64,000 bases of DNA from JANLSE01 sp038214135. GTDB lineage: Bacteria > Chloroflexota > Chloroflexia > Chloroflexales > Roseiflexaceae. The position numbers and the translations under genes are program-made. The stretch is from positions 25,221 to 89,220 of the forward strand of contig JBBQSD010000009.1 in assembly GCA_038214135.1 (NCBI GenBank), given 5' to 3'. The number at the start of each line of letters is the position of its first letter. Positions within the stretch are counted from its first letter, which is position 1. The notes beneath the pieces were generated by a model that was not told the origin of the DNA, did no database searches, and saw only the letters and a program-made list of their open reading frames with translations. Positions 32,721-40,882 of this stretch are shown piece after piece.

Positions 32721-34283
32721 CTACTCATATCGATAGACGCTGCAATGCTGGATTGAGATGCTTTGATTCGAGAAACGCCACGCCACCCCCTGCGCATTCT
32801 CGTCGCCATTCATACGCCGCTCCGCCACCCATGTACCATCCCGATACTCGCCTTCGTCCACCGCCGCAATGCCAACAATCGCTGGGCCAGGAGTGAGCGG
32901 GCGAAACGTGACCTTGAAGCCACTACCAACACCAACAAACGTATCGGGGCCAGTGGCAATAATCAGGCCATAGCCGATCTCGGATTTGAATACGAAGACC
33001 GCATCAAGCACAATCTCTAACTCATAGCCACCAAGCTGGCGTTTCACCATTGGGTGCTCGAGATCGAGCAAGAACCCAGCCATAGTGCCCTGGCCTTGGT
33101 GAGCGAGAATGAGAGGTGCAACCTGCTGTAATGCAGCATAACTACGCGCCAGTGGCGCATTGACCGGATCGGGGAGCGAATCCACGGCAAATGGCGATGT
33201 GCCAATCGCATCGTGCTGGCCAATTGCATAGAAGACATGCCGGGCACCATCTTCGGTACGGCGCATCTCGGGAATAAACAATGGATTGCCGCGCCGGGTG
33301 TAGCGCTGGCACCATTCCTCAAAATTCGGCGCATAGATATCCGGGGTCAGGATATCGATCTGTGGCGCACCAGCCAACCATAGATCAAGCACATGCGGCA
33401 ATGGCCCACCGCTTGGCCAATCGCCTGGGATATGCTCCGGTTGCTGATGGCTCAACCAGGCATTCACAAACAACGGGATGTTATAGGCCTCCTTCCCGGC
33501 GATTGCCACATGATCCACATACCGCGCATACTGCCAGGCCATAAAGAATTCGTCGGTTGCCGGGCCTGTTCCAAACAGTTCTGCCCAGGTGCCATCCTGC
33601 CGTGCGCCAGCGTTCTCCCAACTGCTACGCAATTCAGTTCCTAGCAGATCACGATGCTTGATCAGATATGTGACCAATTCCTGTGGCACTGGTTGTGCAA
33701 ACGCCTGCTCGGCCAATTCCGAGTGATCACGGGTATCGCCAAGTGTGCCAACTTCATTCTCGACCTGAACCATAATCACGGTACGCTGCTCGCTATCAAC
33801 GGCACGCACATGGTTCATGAGCGCAGCAAAGGCGCGTGCATCGGCCTGCCAATTGGCCTCTGCCAGTGTCGAAAGTATTTCTGCCGTCCTGCCAGCAATC
33901 TGAGCGCGTGGGAAGCGGGCCGTATCGCGCTTAACCCACAACGGGATGTAGCTCGACTGACCATTCTTCCAACTGCCGAACCACAACAGAATCAGGCGCA
34001 ATCCATGGCTGCGCGCATCGCGCAATAACCCATCGACGAGTGTGAAATCGAAGCGGCCCTCATCTGGCTCGATCAGTTCCCACGAAACGGCAGCCAGCAC
34101 CGTATTAAAATGCATGTCGCACATGCGCTGCCAGATTGGCTGCATATACTCAAGATTCGATGAACTGGAATTATGTAATTCGCCGCCCAATATCAAAAAT
34201 GGAGCGCCATCAACAATCAACTGCGTGGCCGTCCCTTGCTTGTGGAGGTATGGTGTAGGTGCGCCATTGGTCTGCGCTGTCAT
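32721..34283 (-). CDS. GH35-like beta-galactosidase (DUF5597-type C-terminus)
   Basis: This 520-residue glycoside hydrolase has a GH35/GH42-like TIM barrel. The catalytic acid/base is predicted at Glu177 in VQVENEVG and the nucleophile at Glu339 in FIPEMRR. LGGELHNSSSSNLEYMQPIW is the usual N-terminal family motif. The last ~130 residues (after SLPDPVNAPLARSY) resemble the DUF5597 domain found behind such barrels. There is no signal peptide, so it is likely cytoplasmic and acts on imported oligosaccharides. AGGAG precedes the ATG at 34283. It is clustered with Gfo/Idh/MocA oxidoreductases and an RraA-like protein. Confidence 0.85.
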   Translation of the reverse strand: MTAQTNGAPTPYLHKQGTATQLIVDGAPFLILGGELHNSSSSNLEYMQPIWQRMCDMHFNTVLAAVSWELIEPDEGRFDFTLVDGLLRDARSHGLRLILLWFGSWKNGQSSYIPLWVKRDTARFPRAQIAGRTAEILSTLAEANWQADARAFAALMNHVRAVDSEQRTVIMVQVENEVGTLGDTRDHSELAEQAFAQPVPQELVTYLIKHRDLLGTELRSSWENAGARQDGTWAELFGTGPATDEFFMAWQYARYVDHVAIAGKEAYNIPLFVNAWLSHQQPEHIPGDWPSGGPLPHVLDLWLAGAPQIDILTPDIYAPNFEEWCQRYTRRGNPLFIPEMRRTEDGARHVFYAIGQHDAIGTSPFAVDSLPDPVNAPLARSYAALQQVAPLILAHQGQGTMAGFLLDLEHPMVKRQLGGYELEIVLDAVFVFKSEIGYGLIIATGPDTFVGVGSGFKVTFRPLTPGPAIVGIAAVDEGEYRDGTWVAERRMNGDENAQGVAWRFSNQSISIQHCSVYRYE

Positions 34284-34874
34284 AATATTTACTCCTGTGC
34301 TACGCTGCATGACCCTGGTATCCAAGACTGGATACCTCGTCACCAATAATCTCTTGTGGTTCGCGGGCGCAGTATACTGCACAGGTTTGGCCCTGGCAAG
34401 GCACCCAGGCGATCAGGGTATGATGGAACGTTCTGCACCGTTGTCTGTGCCGGTCGCTTCGTTGGGGCGAACCTCGTGTTCGCCCACGATGATGGCGTTG
34501 TGCGGCCCAATGCAGGCGAACACGAGGTTCGCCCGTACCCCATGGTGCTGCCAGCGCTACCCAATGTAGGCGAGCCTCGTGTTCGCCCCTCCGCATGGTG
34601 CTGCCAATGATCAGAACATCCATCGCACCCCTTTGCACAACATGCCCTGGGATAGGTGTGGCATAAACATTTATATTGATTCCACGCCGATGATTGGCGA
34701 GGAGCGGTGTATAATCATCGCTAGGATTCTCTTATGAATTTTGACAATCAAAACCCGTAACGTGCTATGGTCGATGTGGAGTGTGCAAGCCATGCGTGCG
34801 CGGCGGCAGCATGGCTGCCGCAATCCAAACCGATGGCCGAGTTTGATTGTCAAATTTGATTAGGTGAGGGTGCG
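34284..34874. repeat. Repeat-rich spacer with candidate operators
   Basis: No gene is seen in 591 bases. Between 34450 and 34590 there are four alternating copies of CGAACCTCGTGTTCGCCC / GGCGAACACGAGGTTCGCCC. A double-hairpin REP occupies about 34779-34830. Two palindromes, TTTTGA-CAA-TCAAAA (34739-34753) and TTTGA-TTG-TCAAA (34842-34854), flank the REP. Confidence 0.75.
34842..34854. promoter_or_regulatory. Candidate operator TTTGA-TTG-TCAAA
   Basis: A 5-3-5 perfect inverted repeat lies 20 bases upstream of the ATG at 34875. A stronger 6-3-6 version lies at 34739-34753 and a related site at 31265-31277. It may be an operator for a sugar-cluster regulator that is not in this window. Confidence 0.45.
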
Positions 34875-35891
34875 ATGGAGCAACTACGAGCGCTGCTGGT
34901 GGGTGCAGGTGGGATGGGCCGCGCATGGGCCAAGAATCTGCATGCATACGATCAGGTCACAATTGCAGGTTGGGTCGATATTCGTTCTGGGGCGGCTGCA
35001 CAGGCTGCCGATGAGCTTGGCATGATTGTGCCGCATACTGGTGCGGATCTCGAACAAGCATTGGCCGATGTCAAGCCAGATTTCCTTGTCGATGTGACCA
35101 TTCCCGAGGCGCACCATGATGTGACACTGATGGCATTGGCGGCTGGCATACCGGTTCTTGGCGAGAAGCCAATGGCCGATAGCATGGAACGAGCTAGGTC
35201 GATGGTAGCGGCATCAGAGCGCGCCAACAAGCTGTATATGGTCAGCCAGAGCCGCCGCTATGATGCACGCCTGCATGCCTATCGGCAGTTGATCGAGCAA
35301 CAGGTTGGTACGCTTGGCATTCTCAAATCGGATTTTTATATTGGCGCACATTTTGGCGGCTTTCGTGATGAGATGGCGCATGTGTTGCTACTCGATATGG
35401 CCATTCACACGCTCGACGCAGCGCGCTATTTGTGCAACGCCGATCCAGTCGCAGTCTATTGCGAAGAATTCAATCCATCCTGGAGTTGGTACAAGGGTGC
35501 TGCCAGTGCAACGGCCCTGTTCGAAATGACGGGCGGGCTGCGCTATACTTATAGTGGCAGTTGGTGTGCCGAGGGCCGCCATACATCGTGGGAGGCCGAA
35601 TGGCGAGCGGTTGGCCCACGCGGCACAGCAACATGGGATGGCCATGGCCCGGCGGTTGCCGATACGGTTGTGGCATCTGGGGATTTTCATTCAGCAGCAG
35701 AAGCGCACACAGCGATTGTTGCAGATGATGTACCAGCGGGAATTGCTGGATCGCTGCGCGATTTCGTGCATGCACTGCGTACCGGCGCAACGCCAATGGG
35801 CGAATGCCACGATAACATCAAGAGCCTGGCGATGGTCTTTGCCGCCATCGAATCAGCAGAAACAGGCCGCAGGGTATCGATCACCATATAA
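34875..35891 (+). CDS. Gfo/Idh/MocA-family oxidoreductase (second copy)
   Basis: This 338-residue NAD(P)-dependent dehydrogenase has an N-terminal Rossmann fold (LRALLVGAGGMGRAWAKNLHAY), the family VTIPEAHHDVTLMALAAGIPVLGEKPMAD with a proper EKP motif, and MVSQSRRYDARLHAY. In the substrate domain, LLDMAIHTLDAARYL carries the catalytic Asp/His pair. It is not a close copy of the oxidoreductase at 31547-32560. GGTGAGGG precedes the ATG. It is transcribed away from the GH35 gene. Substrate unknown; probably a sugar. Confidence 0.88.
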   Translation: MEQLRALLVGAGGMGRAWAKNLHAYDQVTIAGWVDIRSGAAAQAADELGMIVPHTGADLEQALADVKPDFLVDVTIPEAHHDVTLMALAAGIPVLGEKPMADSMERARSMVAASERANKLYMVSQSRRYDARLHAYRQLIEQQVGTLGILKSDFYIGAHFGGFRDEMAHVLLLDMAIHTLDAARYLCNADPVAVYCEEFNPSWSWYKGAASATALFEMTGGLRYTYSGSWCAEGRHTSWEAEWRAVGPRGTATWDGHGPAVADTVVASGDFHSAAEAHTAIVADDVPAGIAGSLRDFVHALRTGATPMGECHDNIKSLAMVFAAIESAETGRRVSITI

Positions 35892-36003
35892 TATGGAGTC
35901 AGGAGTCGGGAGTCGATATCCAATGTTCAGCCGCCGCACTAACCGCCAGATGGGGTGCCAATAATCTGCGTCATCTGCGGATAATATAAGAAGACACCCA
36001 GCA
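35892..36003. repeat. Short spacer with GTCAGGA repeat
   Basis: GGAGTCAGGAGTCGGGAGTCG lies at 35894-35914. TCTGCGTCATCTGCGGATAA words, also seen near 31503, follow. No gene is seen. Confidence 0.7.
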
Positions 36004-39000
36004 TTAATGAAATTGAACGGCAGGATCGAGGCCCAAATTGATCAGTATGTCATGCGCCTGGCTTCGCGCCGATGCAGCGCTGGCGTGATCGCCGAGGGTT
36101 GTGAGAATCGTGGCCAATACCTGGAGCGCATCGCTTTTGAACAGTGGATGATCGATCTGCTCTGCGAACCGGAGGGCGCGTTTGGCGCATCGAAGGCCAG
36201 ATAAGGCTCTGCCACGCTGCACTTCTGCCCATGCCACTCCAGCGAGAATACGGCTCTGGCTGCGCTTGTCGCCGATGCGGCGAGCAGATTGCAGTGCCTG
36301 TGCATACAGTATACGAGCCTGCTGATGCTGTTCCTGGCGCGCATAGGTTTGGGCCAATCCATTCAGAATCGCCATCTCGACTTCACGGTTGCCAATTGCA
36401 CGGGCGAGTGTCAGCGCAACTGTAAAGTGTTGCTGGGCATTGCTCCACATTGCTTGCTCGCGGCTTGTGCGCCCAAGATTATAGTAGGTGAGCGCCATGC
36501 CAAAGCGGCTACCGAGCTTGATGAAGCCATATAACGCCTCTTCCAATACGGTGCGCGCTGTTTCGTATTGCCCAAGCAGGATCGCCACTACCCCGAGGTT
36601 ATGCAGTACGCCGCTTTCCCCATCCCGATCACCAAGCCTGCGATACAACAATAGTGCCTGTTCATAGTACTTCTGTGCCACTGGATCGCCGCGATCCTCG
36701 GCGATATTCCCAAGTGCGTTGAGTGCGGTTGCTTCATCACGCAATGCTCCAATTGCCTGGAAGATTGCCAGTGCCTGCTGAAGTGCTGTGCGCGCCTCGG
36801 CATAGCGGCGTAACGAGTTGGCCGCATATGCCTGTGATGTTAGAATGCTTGCTTCGTGCCAGCGCAGCCCAGCAACATGGGCAAGCGCCAATGCCTGCCC
36901 AAAGTGGCTGTGTGCAGCGGCGAATTCGGTCTGCACCAGCAGCACATTACCCAACACAAACAGCGCATATGCTTCAGCACCAGCATCATTGACGCTATTG
37001 GCCAAAACTCGTGCCCGCTCAGTGGCCATAATCGCCTCACTATAGCGCGATATGCTATACAACGCACTGGCCCGGTAGGCATGAAGATTGGCTAAACAGC
37101 GGGTTACTGGTGTGTTGAGCTGCACCTGCTCCAGTTCCGAGACAGCATCTTCGAGCATGGCCAGGTATTCGGCCATCAGCCCGGCTGCCAGGCTGTAGCG
37201 CAGCAGTGGCAGGCTCGCGGCATTCAGATCTGCAGGGCGTTGTGTTGCAATCGCCCATTCCCAAGCCGAACGCAGGTTATCATATTCGGCATGAATATCA
37301 TCGTGGGCAGATCGTGTGGAGAGTAACAGATCCGTGCGTTGCTCGGCGAATGCGGTGTAATAGGCACAATGCTGATTGCTCACCTGGGTATGTTCATCTG
37401 GGTTTCGAGCAAGTTGCTGAAGTGCATACTGGCGCAGCAGTTCGTGAAGTTCGTAGCGGCCAGTCGCATCACGCCGCAGGTAGCCGCTTGCTGTAAGAGC
37501 GTGCAGAAAAAAGGCCGATGCTCCAGCAATGCTTCCAGCTGCATCACTGCGGAAACCGCCCCGAAACACCCCCAATCGCGCAAGAGTCGCTTGCTCGTGG
37601 TACCCGAGTAGGCTCCAGAAGCGCTCAATCACAGCTGTGAGGCCATGTGGCTGTGTGTCGGTTGTGTTTGGGGTGCTCAGTGCAAGCAGGTTGGTGGCCA
37701 GATCCTGAGCTATTTCATCACAGGTTGCATAGCTTATTTGCGCTGCGGCAAGTTCAATACCAAGCGGCATCCCTTCGACAAGACGGCAGATTCGCACAAT
37801 CGCCGAACGATTCTGGTCGGTCAACATAAAATGTGGGTTGGCTCGGCGCGCTTGATAGAGGAATAACTGAACCGCTTCACTGGTATCGGCGGCGGTTCCC
37901 TGAGCGGAAGTTGGGATGGTGAGCCCCTGGATCGGTATAACGAGTGCATCTGGAATTGGCGGAAGTATCGTCGCCGTGATCAGCATGCTGAGTGATGGGA
38001 TGCGATTAAGCAGTGTCGTTATAATCGCAGGGCCATGGTTCAGATGATCTAGGTTATCCAATACAATCAGTGTGCGCTGATCGCGCAAGGTGGCAACCAG
38101 CCGTTCGAGTGGATCATCAACACAGGCCACTTCGAGTTCAAGCGCTGTAATAATTGCGGGAATGATCTGCCGGCTGGATGTCAATCCAACCAGTGCAACC
38201 CACCACACGCCACCAGGGAAATGATCGGCGCTCTCGGCAGCGGCCTGGGCTGCCAGGCGGCTCTTGCCAATGCCGCCGGGGCCATACAACACCATAACCC
38301 GTTGCTGAGGTAGGGTTTCGGAGAGCTGGCGCAATTCATTGGCACGGCCAATAAAATCACCGATCATTGGCAACGTGCGCGCCGGATCAGGTGGTGGCAG
38401 TGTCAATGCTTTTGTGACAAGCTGCCCTGGATCGGAATGGTATGCCCAACCACCCTCGGTTGGCACAAGGATATTATTCGCAATCAGGCGCTCAAGAATG
38501 AGCGCGATCTGGCTTGGCAGGCGGCCTGTTACGATAGCAAACCAGTTCAAGAATTCGGTGGTTGGCTCCCAATGTAGGCTATGGCGCAGCCATGCGCGCA
38601 GGCCCTCCGCAGAAAGTGGGCCTAGTATAATCTGTTCCACAGCCGCCCGATCTTTGTGGATGCCATAGCCAATTGCTGGCCAACCAGAATCGGTAGCGAT
38701 CATCGCAAGATGTTTGAGTTCAGGCTGTTCGCCAAGCGCACGAACCAATTCCAGCGATGTACGATCCAGATCTTCCACATGGTCGAGCACGATCAGAATG
38801 GCCTGTGCGCCACGTTGTTCAATCACTCGCTGGAGTGCTTCTGCAAAAGCGGCGGGGTTTGGTATTGGGGTGGGCAGATCTGGCCAGCGCTCAACGCTAG
38901 CAAAGGCTCCATACACACGCGCACGCATCGCCGGATTTCCGCGTAACACAAGCACCGGCAGGTTACGTATCTGCGCCGCCTGGGCTGCCTCATCGAGCAA

Positions 39001-39663
39001 TCGTGAGCGCCCAGTGCCGCGTGGGCCGCCGATCTGCAGCAGGCTGCGATCATGCTGGGGGATCTGCTCCAGAAACATAGCGATCCGCTGCAGTTCGGCA
39101 TCGCGTTCGATCAGCCGAGACGGCGGCTCAATGATCTGTGCTGTGTCAATATCGGCGCTGAACGAGCGTCCGCGCCCATGGCGTTTGGCCTGGAAGCTGC
39201 GCCGATCCGCAATCGCAAACAGCATATCCGCACTTGTTGCATCATCGGGGCAGCGCGCAATGCCAACGCTCACCGTGAGCGAGATCGGAGGTTCGCCTGC
39301 AAATGGCGCGCCACATACATCCGTGAGCAGACGTTGCGCCACATGCTCGGCCTGATCGCGGGTTGCACCAGGCAGAAGAATGACAAATTCATCGCCACCA
39401 TAGCGAAAGATTTGATCGCTCGTTCGGATGGCAGCGCCAGCTCGTTGAGCGAATTCTCGCAGAACCTGATCGCCACGAGTATGGCCAAAGGCATCGTTGA
39501 TACTTTTGAAGAAATCGAGATCAACGACCATCAGGCTCACGCTGAGATCATCGCGCTGTGCCGTTTCGAGCAGCATACTAAGCTGTGCATTAAGCGTGGC
39601 ACGGTCGCCAATTCCAGTGAGTGGGTCGGTCGTGCGGTAACGTGGCATCATTGGCACAGCCAT
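36004..39663 (-). CDS. GGDEF - ATPase - NB-ARC - TPR signalling protein
   Basis: This 1219-residue cytoplasmic protein begins with a diguanylate cyclase domain (about 10-170). The active-site GGDEF is at 89-93 and an RxxD inhibitory site at 80-83, so it should make c-di-GMP. A first P-loop ATPase follows (GPRGTGRS, 213-220), then a STAND/NB-ARC ATPase (GPGGIGKS, 461-468, with LIVLDNLDHL), a winged-helix-like segment (GRYELHELLRQYAL) and about ten TPR-like helical pairs from ~800 to the C-terminus. STAND proteins usually switch by ligand-triggered oligomerisation. No DNA-binding or membrane domain is present. The gene stands alone. Confidence 0.9.
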   Translation of the reverse strand: MAVPMMPRYRTTDPLTGIGDRATLNAQLSMLLETAQRDDLSVSLMVVDLDFFKSINDAFGHTRGDQVLREFAQRAGAAIRTSDQIFRYGGDEFVILLPGATRDQAEHVAQRLLTDVCGAPFAGEPPISLTVSVGIARCPDDATSADMLFAIADRRSFQAKRHGRGRSFSADIDTAQIIEPPSRLIERDAELQRIAMFLEQIPQHDRSLLQIGGPRGTGRSRLLDEAAQAAQIRNLPVLVLRGNPAMRARVYGAFASVERWPDLPTPIPNPAAFAEALQRVIEQRGAQAILIVLDHVEDLDRTSLELVRALGEQPELKHLAMIATDSGWPAIGYGIHKDRAAVEQIILGPLSAEGLRAWLRHSLHWEPTTEFLNWFAIVTGRLPSQIALILERLIANNILVPTEGGWAYHSDPGQLVTKALTLPPPDPARTLPMIGDFIGRANELRQLSETLPQQRVMVLYGPGGIGKSRLAAQAAAESADHFPGGVWWVALVGLTSSRQIIPAIITALELEVACVDDPLERLVATLRDQRTLIVLDNLDHLNHGPAIITTLLNRIPSLSMLITATILPPIPDALVIPIQGLTIPTSAQGTAADTSEAVQLFLYQARRANPHFMLTDQNRSAIVRICRLVEGMPLGIELAAAQISYATCDEIAQDLATNLLALSTPNTTDTQPHGLTAVIERFWSLLGYHEQATLARLGVFRGGFRSDAAGSIAGASAFFLHALTASGYLRRDATGRYELHELLRQYALQQLARNPDEHTQVSNQHCAYYTAFAEQRTDLLLSTRSAHDDIHAEYDNLRSAWEWAIATQRPADLNAASLPLLRYSLAAGLMAEYLAMLEDAVSELEQVQLNTPVTRCLANLHAYRASALYSISRYSEAIMATERARVLANSVNDAGAEAYALFVLGNVLLVQTEFAAAHSHFGQALALAHVAGLRWHEASILTSQAYAANSLRRYAEARTALQQALAIFQAIGALRDEATALNALGNIAEDRGDPVAQKYYEQALLLYRRLGDRDGESGVLHNLGVVAILLGQYETARTVLEEALYGFIKLGSRFGMALTYYNLGRTSREQAMWSNAQQHFTVALTLARAIGNREVEMAILNGLAQTYARQEQHQQARILYAQALQSARRIGDKRSQSRILAGVAWAEVQRGRALSGLRCAKRALRFAEQIDHPLFKSDALQVLATILTTLGDHASAASARSQAHDILINLGLDPAVQFH

Positions 39664-39710
39664 TGAATTCTGGAAAGCTTCAAATCAACAAATAAGCACG
39701 TTACCAGCAC

Positions 39711-40271
39711 CTATGGCACGGGCGTGAGCGTCGGGATATCGAGTGGCACTGGCGCAAGTGTTTCGGTTGGTGGTGCTGGTATCTCAGTATTGGTACTTGT
39801 TGGGGGCACGGGTGTGAGCGTTGGCAGGCGAGTTGCGCTTGCCGTTGGTCGCTCAGTCGGGCTTGGTGTTGCGCTTGGGATGGTCGGGCTGATCGAGGCT
39901 GGAGTTGCGAGCGGGCGGTTCACGAGCGAGGGGATGATCAGGGTTTGGCCAACCTGGATCGCATTTGGGTCGATCAGGCCATTTGCTGCCAACAGCTCAT
40001 CGATGGTTGTGCCGAATTCTTGGGCGAGTGCGCCAAGCGTATCACCTGACTGAACAACATATAATCCGGCTGGCGTTGGCGATGGGATCAGCAGCCGAGC
40101 GTAGTTTGTTGCCGTCGCATCGATATCAAATGTTGGTGCCGGAATGATCTCGAGTATTGCTGGAGCAGTTGATCGTGGAGTAGCCGGCTGAGGTGGTTGG
40201 CAGGCTGTCAACAGAACGAATGTCAACACCATCGTGGTGAGGCGGAAAACAGCGGCGTTTGTTTGGTTCAT
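39711..40271 (-). CDS. LysM-domain lipoprotein with Pro/Thr tail
   Basis: This 186-residue exported lipoprotein has lipobox LLTAC with lipidated Cys24. One LysM domain spans about 71-114 (YVVQSGDTLGALAQEFGTTIDELLAANGL...GQTLIIP), followed by a low-complexity tail rich in Pro, Thr, Ser and Ala. It probably anchors at the membrane and binds peptidoglycan. The start at 40271 (or two codons earlier at 40277) is chosen from the signal peptide; no clear ribosome-binding site is seen, and the 75 upstream codons of the longer ORF overlap another small gene and a repeat. Confidence 0.8.
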   Translation of the reverse strand: MNQTNAAVFRLTTMVLTFVLLTACQPPQPATPRSTAPAILEIIPAPTFDIDATATNYARLLIPSPTPAGLYVVQSGDTLGALAQEFGTTIDELLAANGLIDPNAIQVGQTLIIPSLVNRPLATPASISPTIPSATPSPTERPTASATRLPTLTPVPPTSTNTEIPAPPTETLAPVPLDIPTLTPVP

Positions 40272-40369
40272 TCGCATGAGCACGCAATCAAAAAAGTGGG
40301 GATACGTGAAAGGCAACGTAGCCATCACGCACCCCATGAGCGTCGAATTGGAGCGTTTCCAGAAGCACG

Positions 40370-40450
40370 TTACTTCTTTGCCGTCGGGACTTTCTTGGTG
40401 TCCTGCTGCTTTTTCTGCTTCTGGGTATTCTTCGGACTTTTGTCGCCCAT
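40370..40450 (-). CDS. 26-residue basic MGDKSPK protein
   Basis: The ORF reads MGDKSPKNTQKQKKQQDTKK then VPTAKK, with nine lysines in 26 residues. A textbook ribosome-binding site (AAAGGAG) lies 7 bases before the ATG. The MGDKSPK start followed by a Lys/Gln-rich tail is a pattern I recall from small unstudied proteins of several phyla; this is recall, not a search. It is likely disordered and nucleic-acid or ribosome associated, but function is unknown. It lies 98 bases upstream of the LysM lipoprotein on the same strand and is too short for normal gene callers. Confidence 0.72.
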   Translation of the reverse strand: MGDKSPKNTQKQKKQQDTKKVPTAKK

Positions 40451-40882
40451 CACTGTGCTCCTTTCGAAGAATAATGGTGAGGCCACCGCTGGCCCTCAAC
40501 CTGTGTCCCTAATTATAACACGCTGGCGGGCAACTCTGCTAGTAGTAGGTCTCCATCATCGGCAGTATTTTATTCCAATAGAGCCGTCCTTTTGATTAAA
40601 CAGACCACACTATTTTGCACGCAGGAGGTCTGGAGTTCGCCCCTCCATTGCTCCACCACTTCAGAACGCGGTACCTACAATTGATGTAATAAGTCCAACT
40701 CTATATATCATCTATCTCTTATTTTGAGTTTGTTCGCTGTTTAAGTGCTGCTCATTCCCCTCTCCCCTAGCCCCTCCCCCACAGGTGGGGAGGGGTGCAA
40801 AGAGATTTCAAGAGGTCAATCTTCCCTCGCCCCTGCGCGTTGCCGCTGATGTTGGTCTCAGCTTGATGCTTTGGTGTGTCAC
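40451..40882. other. Intergenic spacer
   Basis: No gene is seen. It contains a CCCCTCTCCCCTAGCCCCTCCCCCACAGGTGGGGAGGGG inverted repeat (about 40757-40796) and the start region of the small basic protein. Confidence 0.65.

Noticed and set aside
31292..34830. Composite transposon bounded by double-hairpin REPs
   Set aside because: The two REP copies flank two metabolic genes, but similar repeats are spread over the window and no transposase or target duplication is visible.
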